From: Rikenella microfusus
GTDB lineage: Bacteria > Bacteroidota > Bacteroidia > Bacteroidales > VadinHA17
DNA length: 64,000 nucleotides
Reading direction: 5' to 3'
Assembly: GCA_020722575.1 (NCBI GenBank)
Contig: DYKN01000006.1
Coordinates: 47,095 to 111,094, forward strand
The notes beneath the pieces are model-generated. The model saw only the letters and a list, made by a program, of their open reading frames with translations. It searched no databases and was not told the DNA's origin. Shown here one piece after another: positions 53,255 to 63,752 of the stretch (positions are counted from its first letter, which is position 1; every line of letters begins with the position of its first letter). The translations under genes and the position numbers were made by a program.

Positions 53255-56029
53255 TTATCTTTTATTTTGAAAGTTATAGAGTCTGTTGAATATCAGACGG
53301 AAATTAGCCTGCGACTGACTTCTGAATGTAACGTCGGGCCCGTATGCACAAAGTATTCCTTTTCCTATTTGTGCTGTAAAGCCGGTTACTCCATCTTTCA
53401 GGTAATGCTGGCCAAGAGCCCAGCCACTTGCAAGAGGGTTATCATCAGTGAACCATAGCAGTCTCTTTACTCCCTTCTTTTCGGCATCTTCTCTGAGCTT
53501 GAGAACCTGGCTTCTGCTGAAATAAACTATTCCTTCTTCCTTCATTCCCCAGGCATCCTGCTGTGAAGGATCAACACTAACCTTCAGCAGGCTGCCGGGT
53601 ATAAAAAATTCCGTATTGCTCAAAGCAATCTGATTGCCTTTCTCATCGTTCCTGACAAGTGCATTGGATACAGGTAACCCAAGATGATAAGCAAGATTGG
53701 TGCTTGTTCCGGTGACGATTACCGTGCCTCCCTCTTCAAGAAACTTTTTCAGTTGTGGAATTGACCATTCTGAAGTTAAAGACCCTGTCCAGCTCCTGTA
53801 TTCTTCGGGAATATCCTCTGACGGAGCCGGTCTGGGATATTCCCCTGCCTGTCTCCTGACTTCCTCACGGTATTCAGGAATGGCACCTGATGGAAAAATT
53901 ATTACATCAAATTTATTTCTGAGGTTCCCTGAATCAATTTCCTGAGAATAAACAGTTTTGAACGGGAAATTATACTGTTCGAGTATCCATCTGAGCCAAC
54001 CCGACTGTATCGAACCTCCATACCTGTCCCATATAGCTATTCTGGCCGGTGTTATCTTCTCAAGTCCGGCTTGTTTACGATTAGCAGCCCTTACTTTTAC
54101 TCCGTTTTCCGATACTGAACGTGACAGTATAGTTCTTGTTTTTGATGAGGAAGGAATGAAAAAATCTCCTAAAACCATCTCACTTCCCTTTACACTTTCC
54201 TTTGTTACTCTGAATACTTCAACGCCACCGGCAAACAGTTCATTTACAACTTTGAATGAGTTGTTGATCTGAGGACTTAGCAGGTATCCTGCAGTGGCTC
54301 CTGCAGGGAGAGTCTGTGCAGGAAACGGTTCGGTAATGCCTGTAGGTAATTTGATAAAAGGTCCGTCAATATCGGTTAGTAACCTGTCAAATTCTATTCC
54401 CATCTGCATTGCAAGAGTCCATCCTGCGGCATCGTAAGGCGGAATTGGTGGGCCGCCGGGGTATGCAAAATCATTTGGATGATCCTGCGGCTCAAACATA
54501 TCAATTATATGTGGTCTGAATGCCTGAGCCGTCTTTATAACATAGGAGCCTGCTGGATATGTTTTACCTTTTGCAGTGAATGGAGCATCGGCCTTATGTA
54601 CCTCTATTCCTGCAAGAATAAGAGCATTTACAAACCTTATTGCTGAAGGAAAGTCTTTCTGGTCGGAAGGAATGATGTAAACCCGTGGGTCGAAATTTGC
54701 AGAGTCATTGATTACCTGTTGATAATATTTCATAGGTATCCTGGGCTGCATCTGCTGTCGGCTTTCACTCTTCCCGACAGATGGATTGTCCTTTTCCCAT
54801 GCGTTTTTTATGGCTTCGATTATTCCTGGTCTCATTGTCACATGATCACGACTTCCCTTTTCGATGGAGTTTATGCCCATCCGGTAAATATTGAAAAGAA
54901 CTTCGTTCCGATGCCGGCTTGCATAATCGAGGACGGCATAGTTAAGGCTTACAGAATAATCTATTGATTGCCGGAAATGCCATTTCTGTGGGGCGACAGG
55001 GTTTGGTGTGGCTCCTGAAGGCAGGAGGCGGTCAATTACCAGAGGTATTTCGGAGGGTGTCGGACTTCCTGTAATTTCCGTCAGAAGACCTGCAATATTG
55101 TGAAAATAAGCTGTTGTGCGTAACCCACCGTTATACCAGGTGGAGAAAGTTGCCCCTGTCCGTTGTGTTGCACCGGGTTTGCCTTCTGCGTTAAGACGGT
55201 TGTTCATCGCTGCCCCGAGGGCATCGATGGTTGTCACCACGAGAGGATCATAACGGTAATTGAACGGGTCGCGGTAAGGAGGCCCTGCAAGAATGGTACC
55301 GGCCGGACCACTCTGATGATGATTGTAAAGAATCTGGGGTATCCATTCAATATAAAGTTGCCTCGCCATGTTACGGGTCTCTTTCATTGACATCATGAAG
55401 AAATCCCTGTTGTTATCGTGACCAATATATTTCTGATAAAGCCTCGGTATATTCATTCTCCTTTTTAAAGTGTCACTTTCGCGCATGTACCATGATGAAA
55501 CCAGTTCCTGACCGTCGGGATTGGCATGGACAAGAAGAACAATAACGTTATCTAAAATATCAAGGGTCTCCTTATCGTTCCGGCTGACAAGCTGCCATGC
55601 AGTCTCTATAAGCTGATGTGTCCCGACAACCTCCGTAGCATGTAGCCCACCATCTATCCATACAACTGCCTTACCCTCCTCCGCAAGCCTTCGGGCCTCA
55701 TCATCTGTCAATCCCTGAGCACGACCAAGCCTGACAGATATTTCCCTGTTATGTTCAAGACTTCTGATATTTTCAGGCGATGAAATGATGAGCATATACT
55801 GATGCCTTCCTTCTTCTGTCATTCCAATGTCAATCAGTTTAACCCTTTCGGATTCTGCAAGCCTTTTGAAATAGGCCTCCGTTTGAGTATAGGTGGCAAG
55901 CATATAATCATCACCTATATTGAATCCGAAATGTTCTTTCGGAGAAGGTATTCCCTGCGGAAACAGAGGATAAAGACCCGAAATTATTAATGTAAATAAA
56001 CTGGTTAAAATGCTTCTGATCATTGTCAT
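53255..56029 (-). CDS. M14 family zinc carboxypeptidase
   Basis: GGLHATEVVGTHQ zinc-site region (HxxE), VLLVHANPDGQELVS, HDNNRDFFMMSMKETRNMARQLYIEWIPQILYNHHQSG. Confidence 0.9.
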   Translation of the reverse strand: MTMIRSILTSLFTLIISGLYPLFPQGIPSPKEHFGFNIGDDYMLATYTQTEAYFKRLAESERVKLIDIGMTEEGRHQYMLIISSPENIRSLEHNREISVRLGRAQGLTDDEARRLAEEGKAVVWIDGGLHATEVVGTHQLIETAWQLVSRNDKETLDILDNVIVLLVHANPDGQELVSSWYMRESDTLKRRMNIPRLYQKYIGHDNNRDFFMMSMKETRNMARQLYIEWIPQILYNHHQSGPAGTILAGPPYRDPFNYRYDPLVVTTIDALGAAMNNRLNAEGKPGATQRTGATFSTWYNGGLRTTAYFHNIAGLLTEITGSPTPSEIPLVIDRLLPSGATPNPVAPQKWHFRQSIDYSVSLNYAVLDYASRHRNEVLFNIYRMGINSIEKGSRDHVTMRPGIIEAIKNAWEKDNPSVGKSESRQQMQPRIPMKYYQQVINDSANFDPRVYIIPSDQKDFPSAIRFVNALILAGIEVHKADAPFTAKGKTYPAGSYVIKTAQAFRPHIIDMFEPQDHPNDFAYPGGPPIPPYDAAGWTLAMQMGIEFDRLLTDIDGPFIKLPTGITEPFPAQTLPAGATAGYLLSPQINNSFKVVNELFAGGVEVFRVTKESVKGSEMVLGDFFIPSSSKTRTILSRSVSENGVKVRAANRKQAGLEKITPARIAIWDRYGGSIQSGWLRWILEQYNFPFKTVYSQEIDSGNLRNKFDVIIFPSGAIPEYREEVRRQAGEYPRPAPSEDIPEEYRSWTGSLTSEWSIPQLKKFLEEGGTVIVTGTSTNLAYHLGLPVSNALVRNDEKGNQIALSNTEFFIPGSLLKVSVDPSQQDAWGMKEEGIVYFSRSQVLKLREDAEKKGVKRLLWFTDDNPLASGWALGQHYLKDGVTGFTAQIGKGILCAYGPDVTFRSQSQANFRLIFNRLYNFQNKR

Positions 56030-56197
56030 TTAAAGATTATGGTTTGATGTTATTTTTATTATTGGAAAACTAAACAAAAATCGTATTAATACAAAATCAT
56101 CAGAATTTTTAAATATTAAAAAATATCAACCCCATACTGATTTCGTAATATTGTTCTGTGGATGTAAAATACCCCAACCGAAATACGAATATCCAAA

Positions 56198-56263
56198 TCC
56201 CCTACGGGGAATTGCTAATTTACTGAACCATATTTATCTACAAGAACGGAACCGCTACGCGGT
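56198..56263. repeat. Pair of short palindromes with identical TAC loops upstream of rtcB
   Basis: TCCCC-TAC-GGGGA (56198-56210) and ACCGC-TAC-GCGGT (56251-56263). Confidence 0.55.
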
Positions 56264-56380
56264 AAGATAAAAATCCTGCTTCCGAGTCTCGGGATTGTCT
56301 CCCTTCGCTCGACAAAATCCGATATAATTTTCCTCCCTGGAAATGGATGAAAATGACTAATTTTGTAAAAAAACCGGAGT

Positions 56381-57562
56381 ATGATAAAGAAGATTGAGAC
56401 TGACGGACTGGATATTTTACTCTGGACTGATGATATTGAACCGGGTGCTTACAGGCAGATATTGAATCTGGCGCGGCATCCTTATGCGAGGAAACATATT
56501 GCAATAATGCCCGATTGTCATGAGGGATTCGGGATGCCTATCGGCGGGGTGCTTGCCACAAGTGGAGTGATAATTCCAAATGCAGTTGGAGTTGACATTG
56601 GATGCGGTATGTCTGCTGTGAAGACAGGTCTGAGCGGTATAAATAAAAATGATCTGAAAAAGATAATGAGTAATATCAGGGAGCTCATACCTCTGGGATT
56701 CAAGCACCATAAGAAATCGCAGGGTGACGACAGAATGCCTGAGCCTGACAAACTTGGTTTTGATCCGTTTGAACTTCCTGTTGTTTCGAGGGAATACGAC
56801 AGTGCACTTCACCAGGTGGGGACACTTGGTGGTGGAAATCATTTTATTGAGATACAGAAAGGCGACGACGGGGCAATATGGATAATGGTTCATTCGGGAA
56901 GCCGTAACATCGGGAAACAGGTGGCTGATTACTATAACAAAAAAGCTGTCAGTATTAACCGCAGTGCAGGACATGATTACGGGCCAAAGACTGAACTTGC
57001 ATGGCTCGAGCTTGACTCCGACACAGGGCAGAAGTATCTGAAGGAAATGAAATATTGCATTGAATTTGCCATGTGTAACAGGTATCTGATGATGGAACGG
57101 ATTGTTGGAGTTTTCGACGACTTTTTCGGTTCACAATTTTCATACGGTGAGATAATAAACATTGCACATAATTATGCGGCAATTGAAAAGCATTTCGGTG
57201 AGGAACTTGTGATTCACCGGAAGGGTGCCACAAAGGCAACAAAGGGGCTGAAAGGTATTATTCCGGGTTCGCAGGGTACAAGAAGTTATATTGTTGAAGG
57301 AAAGGGAAATCCCGAAAGTTTTGAAAGTTGTTCACACGGGGCGGGGAGGGTTATGGGCCGCAACCAGGCCATAAGAACATTGAATCTGGAGGAAGAAATA
57401 CGAAGACTTGACAAACTTGATATTCTTCATTCTATTCGCAGTAAAAATGATCTTGAGGAGGCTCCGTCGGCATATAAAAATATTGACCTCGTAATGGCTC
57501 AACAAAGCGACCTCGTTGATATAATTACCGGCCTTTCGCCGTTGGCAGTAATTAAAGGCTGA
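56381..57562 (+). CDS. rtcB: RtcB family RNA ligase
   Basis: IMPDCHEGFGMPIGGVLAT; VGVDIGCGM; GTLGGGNHFIEIQ; VHSGSRNIGKQVAD; CSHGAGRVMGR. Confidence 0.94.
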   Translation: MIKKIETDGLDILLWTDDIEPGAYRQILNLARHPYARKHIAIMPDCHEGFGMPIGGVLATSGVIIPNAVGVDIGCGMSAVKTGLSGINKNDLKKIMSNIRELIPLGFKHHKKSQGDDRMPEPDKLGFDPFELPVVSREYDSALHQVGTLGGGNHFIEIQKGDDGAIWIMVHSGSRNIGKQVADYYNKKAVSINRSAGHDYGPKTELAWLELDSDTGQKYLKEMKYCIEFAMCNRYLMMERIVGVFDDFFGSQFSYGEIINIAHNYAAIEKHFGEELVIHRKGATKATKGLKGIIPGSQGTRSYIVEGKGNPESFESCSHGAGRVMGRNQAIRTLNLEEEIRRLDKLDILHSIRSKNDLEEAPSAYKNIDLVMAQQSDLVDIITGLSPLAVIKG

Positions 57563-57649
57563 TGAATACTTTCCTGAGGCTTAACTTTTCCAGGTAAAAG
57601 AATTTTTTGTTCAGAATTTATTTTGTTTTCGATTTTTTATATACTTTCG

Positions 57650-57754
57650 GGGTTAAGCGTTTAGCGTTCCGGGTTCTGCGTTCAGCGTTATGCGTTCCGG
57701 GTTCTGCGTTCCGGGTTCAGCGTTCAGCGTTTGGGGTTCAGCGTTATGCGTTAA
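57650..57754. repeat. Tandem heptamer array, 15 units of consensus G(C/G)GTTNN
   Basis: gggttaa gcgttta gcgttcc gggttct gcgttca gcgttat gcgttcc gggttct gcgttcc gggttca gcgttca gcgtttg gggttca gcgttat gcgttaa, 105 nt with no phase break. Confidence 0.92.
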
Positions 57755-57856
57755 AAGTTTGCGGTGTTTGCTGGATAATAGTTGAGTGGGAGGTAGGGAT
57801 AAGCGGATTAATCCTGATTTTACTGGTATAAATTTTTATATTAAAAATTCAATAGA

Positions 57857-59011
57857 ATGACTTCACATATCAGACTCCAGAAGATTCTTCCGGTGCTTAT
57901 GGCTTTTTTCGTTATGAGTTTTGTTGACCTCGTAGGTATAAGTGTTGACCGCGTGAGTTTCGACATGAACCTGAGTGCCACTCTTGCCCAGTTGATTCCC
58001 ATGGCAACGTTTCTGTGGTTTTTCCTGCTTTCTGTTCCGGTTGGAATAATGCAGGCAAGGTACGGCAAAAGGTTCGTGCTCAACATCGGCATGATTCTGA
58101 CTGCTGTTGGTCTTCTTGTTCCATGGTTATTTTACTCATTTGGAATGGTTCTCGCAGGTTTTGCCCTTATTGGCATTGGTAACACGATAGTACAGGTGTC
58201 GGCCAATCCACTTCTGATAGATGTTGTACCCGAGAACAGAGCATCGAGCTTTCTGAGTTTTTCGCAGTTTATCAAGGCAATAGGTTCCATGATAGGGGCT
58301 CCTCTTGCAGCAGTGTTTGCCTCCCAGTTTGGCGACTGGAAGCTGGAATTTCTGCTTTTCGGCATTATTTCTCTGCTGTCGGTTATATGGCTTGGAGCGG
58401 TTAAGATCGAAGAGAGGAGAGAGGAAGGGTACAGAGCAACACTAAAAACTTCGTTCAGCCTGCTCGGAAATAGTTATATTCTGATGATGGTTGTTGCAAT
58501 TTTCCTTGTTGTGGGGGTGGATGTCGGATTTAATTCAAACTCCGGGCAGTTTCTGATGAAGCATTTTGGCATAGGCCAGACAGCCGCCGAATCGGGCCGC
58601 AGCGTCTATTTCTTCGGACGTATGCTCGGCACATTCCTTGGAGCAATCATGCTAACAAGAATTCAGGCTCCAAAGTTCCTTATATGGACAACCGTACTTT
58701 CCATTGCCGTTGTTGCGGCCCTTCTGATTATCCCTTCAACACTTGTTGCATGGGTATTAGTATTCATGACCGGACTGGCTGTTGCAAACATCTGGCCGCT
58801 TGTATTCTCAATCACGGTTGGGAGATTCCCTGCCCGGAGCAGTGAGATATCTGGACTGATGATAATGGCTGTTGCAGGGGGTGCTCCAATACCGTTTCTT
58901 ATAGGATGGATCAGTGATATAAGCAACATAGTTCTAGGGATGTCGGTGCTGATTCTTTGTCTTGGCTATATAATGGTGGTGGCTTTTTATAACTTAAAGT
59001 TTGTAAAATAG
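57857..59011 (+). CDS. MFS transporter (FHS/sugar-type)
   Basis: About 12 TM helices; ALIGIGNTIVQVSANPLLIDVVPENRASSFLSFSQFIKAIGSMIGAPLAA. Confidence 0.88.
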   Translation: MTSHIRLQKILPVLMAFFVMSFVDLVGISVDRVSFDMNLSATLAQLIPMATFLWFFLLSVPVGIMQARYGKRFVLNIGMILTAVGLLVPWLFYSFGMVLAGFALIGIGNTIVQVSANPLLIDVVPENRASSFLSFSQFIKAIGSMIGAPLAAVFASQFGDWKLEFLLFGIISLLSVIWLGAVKIEERREEGYRATLKTSFSLLGNSYILMMVVAIFLVVGVDVGFNSNSGQFLMKHFGIGQTAAESGRSVYFFGRMLGTFLGAIMLTRIQAPKFLIWTTVLSIAVVAALLIIPSTLVAWVLVFMTGLAVANIWPLVFSITVGRFPARSSEISGLMIMAVAGGAPIPFLIGWISDISNIVLGMSVLILCLGYIMVVAFYNLKFVK

Positions 59012-59421
59012 TTTTTGTTTGTGGTTTTCTTTACCAGGATAAGTTGTGCCGGTTATTGTAGAACATCTGGTCGTTAGGGGTCTTACCGGTCGGTCAGGTG
59101 TTCCTGATCTTAATGAGATAACGCATAAAAAAGTACCCGGGCTATTCATCAGTTTTTGTATTCTGTTTTTTCTGTTAGCGAAATTTTTTGATTTTCATGG
59201 TGTAGATTCTATCCGCGTAATACATCTTTTTTGACTTTGCTGGCATAACCTATGTTATGGATACATTTTGAAAGAATGTGTGATTTTTATTTGTAAATGG
59301 ATGTAGTTGAATCAGGAAACCCAGCCGGGCTGGATAAAGAGGCACATTGGCCGAAAAACAGATGGAATAACTTCAACATAGGAAGGGGAAAAATAAGTTT
59401 CGAATATGATCTTGAAAATAT

Positions 59422-61224
59422 TTATGGCCTGACAAATTTTGAGAATTTAATTTCTTCTGAAAACAAAACGGCAGTATTGATTAATGCCAGGTGTGAATAT
59501 GCCTGTGGAAAATTACCCAGTAAATGTTTGGAGTCAAAATCCATACCTTCACTGTATATACCAAGATGATTTCTAAAAGATAGTAGTTGTTCAAATATTT
59601 TTTTTGCTTCATTTTTCTGACCTGTCTGATACAGAGCACGAACCAGCCAGAAAGAACAAATAATAAAAGCAGTGGATGGTATTCCAAAATCATCAACATG
59701 CTTATAGCGAAAAACTAAATCCTTATAAAAGAGTTCTTTTTTAATAGTTTCAACTGTTTTTACAAATTTTTCGTCATGAGGAGAAATAAAACCATATTCT
59801 TCCATCTGGAGTACAGAGACATCGAGGTCTAAACTCTCATAAGATTGAGCGAAAGCGCCAATCTCTTCTTTCCAGCCATGTTTATAAATATCTTCTTGAA
59901 TCATATCAGCCAACATCAGCCATCGCTCGGCAAAATATTTTCTGTCAAGTAATTTAGCTATCTGAATTGCACGATCAACTGCGACCCAGCACATGACTTT
60001 TGAAAGTATAAAATGCCGGACATTTTTCCGGATTTCCCATATACCATTATCGGGTACCTGCCAGTATTTTTCTACAGCATGAATAATATTTTGTACAACT
60101 TCCCACATTTCTTCTATTTCATCGAGTGTTCCTGGAAAATATTTGTAGTATTGCAGGATCACATTCATTAAATAACCGTAAATATCATTCTGACGCTGGA
60201 GGTATGCTTCATTACCTATTCTTACAGGTTGTGAATTCTGATAGCCTGCCAGATGATCTAAGGTTTGTTCGTGTAATTCCCGCTCACCCCTGATACCATA
60301 CATGATCTGAAAGCTTTCGGATTTAGATTTTAAGATGTTCTTGATAAATGACAGGTATCTTTTTGAAGCATTTGAATGCCCCATATTCAGCAATGTCTCT
60401 ATTGACATTGAGGCATCACGTAACCAGCAATACCGATAATCCCAGTTACGTTTCCCTCCGATTACTTCAGGCAGACTTGTTGTAATAGCTGCCAGTACTG
60501 CTCCAGATCTCTGGAAAGACAACATTTTAAGAACCAGCAAACTTCTTGAAATTACTTCATTATATAAATTAAACTTCTTGGAACGATTATCCCAGTTAAG
60601 CCAGTATACCTTTGTACGCTGATATTCAATGTATGCCCTATTTACATCAATAGGTATTAGTTTCTGATAATATGATAGTAGAATAAAGTAATGGGTTGTG
60701 ATTGTAATTTTTTTTGATTCAATAATATCTTTATAATTCAAACTCGAATATAAATATAAACAGTCATCTGGATTGTCAACCGATTCAGAACGGATATAAT
60801 TAGGCTGGATAATATGATCCACACTGGACTTTGCATAATTTAGTCGCGGATTGTAATTGATTGTAAATGATGGTTTCCCTGATAAGTGACGAATATAACG
60901 ATATATTTCCGGAGGTGTAAAATAAGTATTATCACTGGTCTGATACCGGGGCATAAAGTCTAATATTTCAAATGCTCCTTCGTCTGAAAAAAACTGAGTG
61001 CATAAAATGTTCGTTTTTTCAATATATTTCTGTGTAATAGTGTACGAATCATCTACTAAAACAGAAAACTCTCCTCCCCGGTCTTTATCCAGTATTTTTG
61101 CAAAAACAGAAGGTGAATCGAAATCAGGAAGACAACACCAATCTATACTACCATATTTTGATATTAACGCTGCACTCCTGCAATTTCCAATAACACCATA
61201 ATCAAAATTGCTCATCCGTGTCAT
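59422..61224 (-). CDS. Glycoside hydrolase family 15 protein (glucoamylase/trehalase-like)
   Basis: DYGVIGNCRSAALISKYGSIDWCCLPDFDSPSVFAKILD; WDYRYCWLRDASMSIETLLNMGH; HEQTLDHLAGYQNSQPVRIGNEAYLQRQNDIYGYLMN. Confidence 0.93.
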   Translation of the reverse strand: MTRMSNFDYGVIGNCRSAALISKYGSIDWCCLPDFDSPSVFAKILDKDRGGEFSVLVDDSYTITQKYIEKTNILCTQFFSDEGAFEILDFMPRYQTSDNTYFTPPEIYRYIRHLSGKPSFTINYNPRLNYAKSSVDHIIQPNYIRSESVDNPDDCLYLYSSLNYKDIIESKKITITTHYFILLSYYQKLIPIDVNRAYIEYQRTKVYWLNWDNRSKKFNLYNEVISRSLLVLKMLSFQRSGAVLAAITTSLPEVIGGKRNWDYRYCWLRDASMSIETLLNMGHSNASKRYLSFIKNILKSKSESFQIMYGIRGERELHEQTLDHLAGYQNSQPVRIGNEAYLQRQNDIYGYLMNVILQYYKYFPGTLDEIEEMWEVVQNIIHAVEKYWQVPDNGIWEIRKNVRHFILSKVMCWVAVDRAIQIAKLLDRKYFAERWLMLADMIQEDIYKHGWKEEIGAFAQSYESLDLDVSVLQMEEYGFISPHDEKFVKTVETIKKELFYKDLVFRYKHVDDFGIPSTAFIICSFWLVRALYQTGQKNEAKKIFEQLLSFRNHLGIYSEGMDFDSKHLLGNFPQAYSHLALINTAVLFSEEIKFSKFVRP

Positions 61225-61553
61225 GGTCGAAATATGTTAATTAATATATAAATGACCGGAATGCTTTTTAATTTTTTAATCACACAAATTAATAAAAAAC
61301 TCACGAAACTTTTTTATTCTTATTATGTTTTATTACCTTTTTTTGTCAGGTGATATTCTTTTATGTAATCATTTTTTGGTATTGGAAAAACATAGAAAGA
61401 TTGGCAAAGATTAACCGGAATAATATGTTATTGATAAGTGGCGTGTTATAGTGGATATCAGTGTTATAGACTGAGATAAACTTCGTTTAAGGTAATACCC
61501 CTAGTTTTTAATGCTTGCAATAGGTGCAGCTCGAGGTTATTATTTCTAATTTT

Positions 61554-63752
61554 TTATAATTTTATAATCTGATCAAGTAATTCCAATATTTCAATGTAAG
61601 AATACAAATTAAACCTTGCATAAGAGGATGTCATTCCAACTCTTATTGAGTATGCATTTTCAGGGAGAATCCTGAAAAGATCTTCATCAGTCCAGTCATC
61701 CCCGATTGCAAGTATAAAATCAAAATAATTTTTTGAAATCCAGTTCAGTGCTGCAACACCTTTGTTTACTCCTGCATTCCTGATCTCAATCACTTTATTC
61801 CCCTGAAGCACCTGGACATCTATATTTGCGGTAAAATTTACCAGATAATCAACAAGTTCTTTTGCATGTAAAGAAGCGAGTTCTTGATTTGCTTTCCGGT
61901 AATGCCAGACCAGAGAAAATTCCTTTTCTTCAACAAATGAACCGGGAAGCCTGTCTGAATACATTTCGAGTATCGGAAGGATTTGTTGTTTCCAGTCATT
62001 TCTTAAAGGTTTACTAAGGATCCAATCTTTATCTTTTTCTTTTATCCATGTACCATGTTCTGCAACCAATCCTAAATCAGGTATATCAAACCAGTCCAGA
62101 AGAGTGTTTCTGTCTCTTCCACTTATCAGAACCACCTCATTCTTTTTATCAGATGAAAAGTTCCTGAGAATTTTTAAGACATTCTCAGTAGGTTTTGCCA
62201 TTTGTGGGCTTTCTTCGAACGGAACAAGCGTTCCATCATAATCCAGAAAGATAAGTCTCCGGTTTGCCTTTTTAAAATCCTTAAAAAGATTCTCTCTATG
62301 ACTCCCCAGTAATCTGGCTTCGAACCGTTTTTGTTTTTCATTAATGGAATTCAGATTCTGGATGATTTCATTAGCCCAACTCATTACATCATATCGTCGT
62401 AATCGTGTCTGCATAATATTTATACGTCTTGCCTGCTCTCCAACAGGCATTTCTAATGCCTCTTTCAAAGCAGATGCAATTTCTTCGATACTATTAGGAT
62501 TTATAGTAATTGCTTCACCAAGTTCGTGTGAAGCACCGGCCATCTCGCTAAGAATCAAAATTCCTGTATTATCCTTCCTCGTAGAAATGTACTCCTTTGC
62601 AATCAGGTTCATGCCATCCCTGAGAGGTGTAATCAAAGCTATATCACTAATACTATAAATTGCAACCAATTTTTGAAATGGCAAGAATTTATATTGATAC
62701 AAAATAGGTGTCCAGCTGATATTTCCATATTTCCCGTTTATTTTTCCAACTAACTCATCTATCTGCATTTTAATCTTTTGATAGTGGTCTACTCCAATAC
62801 GAGAAGGTACAACTATCAGCAAAAGAACTATCTTATCGTGCCATTCAGGGTGATTATTGAGAAAGAGTTCATAACCCTTCAGCCTGTTAATTATGCCTTT
62901 GGTATAATCCAGCCGATCAACTGAAAGAAGAATTTTATGATCCCCCAGTTGTTTTTTAAGCCTGCTTCTTTCTTTCTTAATGTGGGTTTCATTAACAGCA
63001 TTATGAAATTTCTGGAAATCTATCCCCATCGGGAATGTATCAACTTTTACTATACGGTTTTTCATTTTTATGGTTCCCATGTTGCTTTCGTATCCCAGGA
63101 TACGGTAAACACATCTGAGGAAATATTGTGTGTAATCATAGGTGTGAAACCCTATAAGGTCTGCTCCCAGAAGGCCATTTAATATTTCGCTGCGGCATTT
63201 TGTTGGAAGGAGCCTGAATGTTTCAAAGCTTGGGAAAGGAATATGTAAAAAGAAGGCTATTTTTACCTGTGCCATCTTCTTTCTTATGAGTTGAGGAAGA
63301 AGCATTAGATGATAATCATGAATCCACACAATATCTCCTAATTTTATGAGCTTTAATATTGCATCGCAGAAAATTTCATTAACTCTCCTGTAATGAAACC
63401 AGTAATCCTCATCATAAATAACGTATGAAGGAAAATAGTGGAAAAGTGGCCAGATTGTTTTATTGCAAAAACCATGGTAAAATTTTTCCATCTCTTTTTC
63501 TGTAATAAAAACAGGAAGAGCGTTATATTTAACCAAAGCTTTTGATACAGCCTCCTTCATATCATTACTGACTGACGCACCAGGCCACCCAACCCATATA
63601 TAGTCGGATTTTGTGAAAGGAGAACCTTTTAATGAATCAAGGTATGCACTTAATCCTGAGACAAGCCCGCCAGAGCTTTCCAGAACTTTTAAATCACCTT
63701 CTTTTTCTATTACAGTGACAGGTAGCCTGTTCGAAACAACTATCATTCTCAT
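61554..63752 (-). CDS. otsA-otsB fusion: Bifunctional trehalose-6-phosphate synthase / trehalose-6-phosphate phosphatase
   Basis: GT20 N-half (VSNRLPVT, GGLVSGLSAYLDSLKG, VWIHDYHLMLLPQLIR, SVDRLDYTKGIINRLKGY) and HAD TPP C-half (IFLDYDGTLVPFEESP, AIGDDWTDEDLFRILP). Confidence 0.95.
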   Translation of the reverse strand: MRMIVVSNRLPVTVIEKEGDLKVLESSGGLVSGLSAYLDSLKGSPFTKSDYIWVGWPGASVSNDMKEAVSKALVKYNALPVFITEKEMEKFYHGFCNKTIWPLFHYFPSYVIYDEDYWFHYRRVNEIFCDAILKLIKLGDIVWIHDYHLMLLPQLIRKKMAQVKIAFFLHIPFPSFETFRLLPTKCRSEILNGLLGADLIGFHTYDYTQYFLRCVYRILGYESNMGTIKMKNRIVKVDTFPMGIDFQKFHNAVNETHIKKERSRLKKQLGDHKILLSVDRLDYTKGIINRLKGYELFLNNHPEWHDKIVLLLIVVPSRIGVDHYQKIKMQIDELVGKINGKYGNISWTPILYQYKFLPFQKLVAIYSISDIALITPLRDGMNLIAKEYISTRKDNTGILILSEMAGASHELGEAITINPNSIEEIASALKEALEMPVGEQARRINIMQTRLRRYDVMSWANEIIQNLNSINEKQKRFEARLLGSHRENLFKDFKKANRRLIFLDYDGTLVPFEESPQMAKPTENVLKILRNFSSDKKNEVVLISGRDRNTLLDWFDIPDLGLVAEHGTWIKEKDKDWILSKPLRNDWKQQILPILEMYSDRLPGSFVEEKEFSLVWHYRKANQELASLHAKELVDYLVNFTANIDVQVLQGNKVIEIRNAGVNKGVAALNWISKNYFDFILAIGDDWTDEDLFRILPENAYSIRVGMTSSYARFNLYSYIEILELLDQIIKL

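Noticed and set aside
56238-57242. Minus-strand ORFs over the rtcB gene and its upstream palindromes
   Set aside because: Overlap a clear RtcB CDS; His/Ser-rich shadow translations.
57650-57754. CRISPR-like array
   Set aside because: Period is 7 nt with no spacers and no cas genes; a tandem repeat, not CRISPR.
57607-57831. 74-aa ORF (FRVQRSAFGVQR...)
   Set aside because: Produced by translation of the heptamer repeat; no independent coding signal.
59046-59234. 62-aa ORF after the MFS gene
   Set aside because: Low-complexity, no family resemblance, AT-rich intergenic sequence; contains only small hairpins.
59297-59569. 90-aa ORF MDVVESGNPAGLDKEAHWPKNRWNN...
   Set aside because: Its second half is antisense to the 3' end of the GH15 gene; the first half looks protein-like but has no recognised family. 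Could be a gene remnant, too weak to call.
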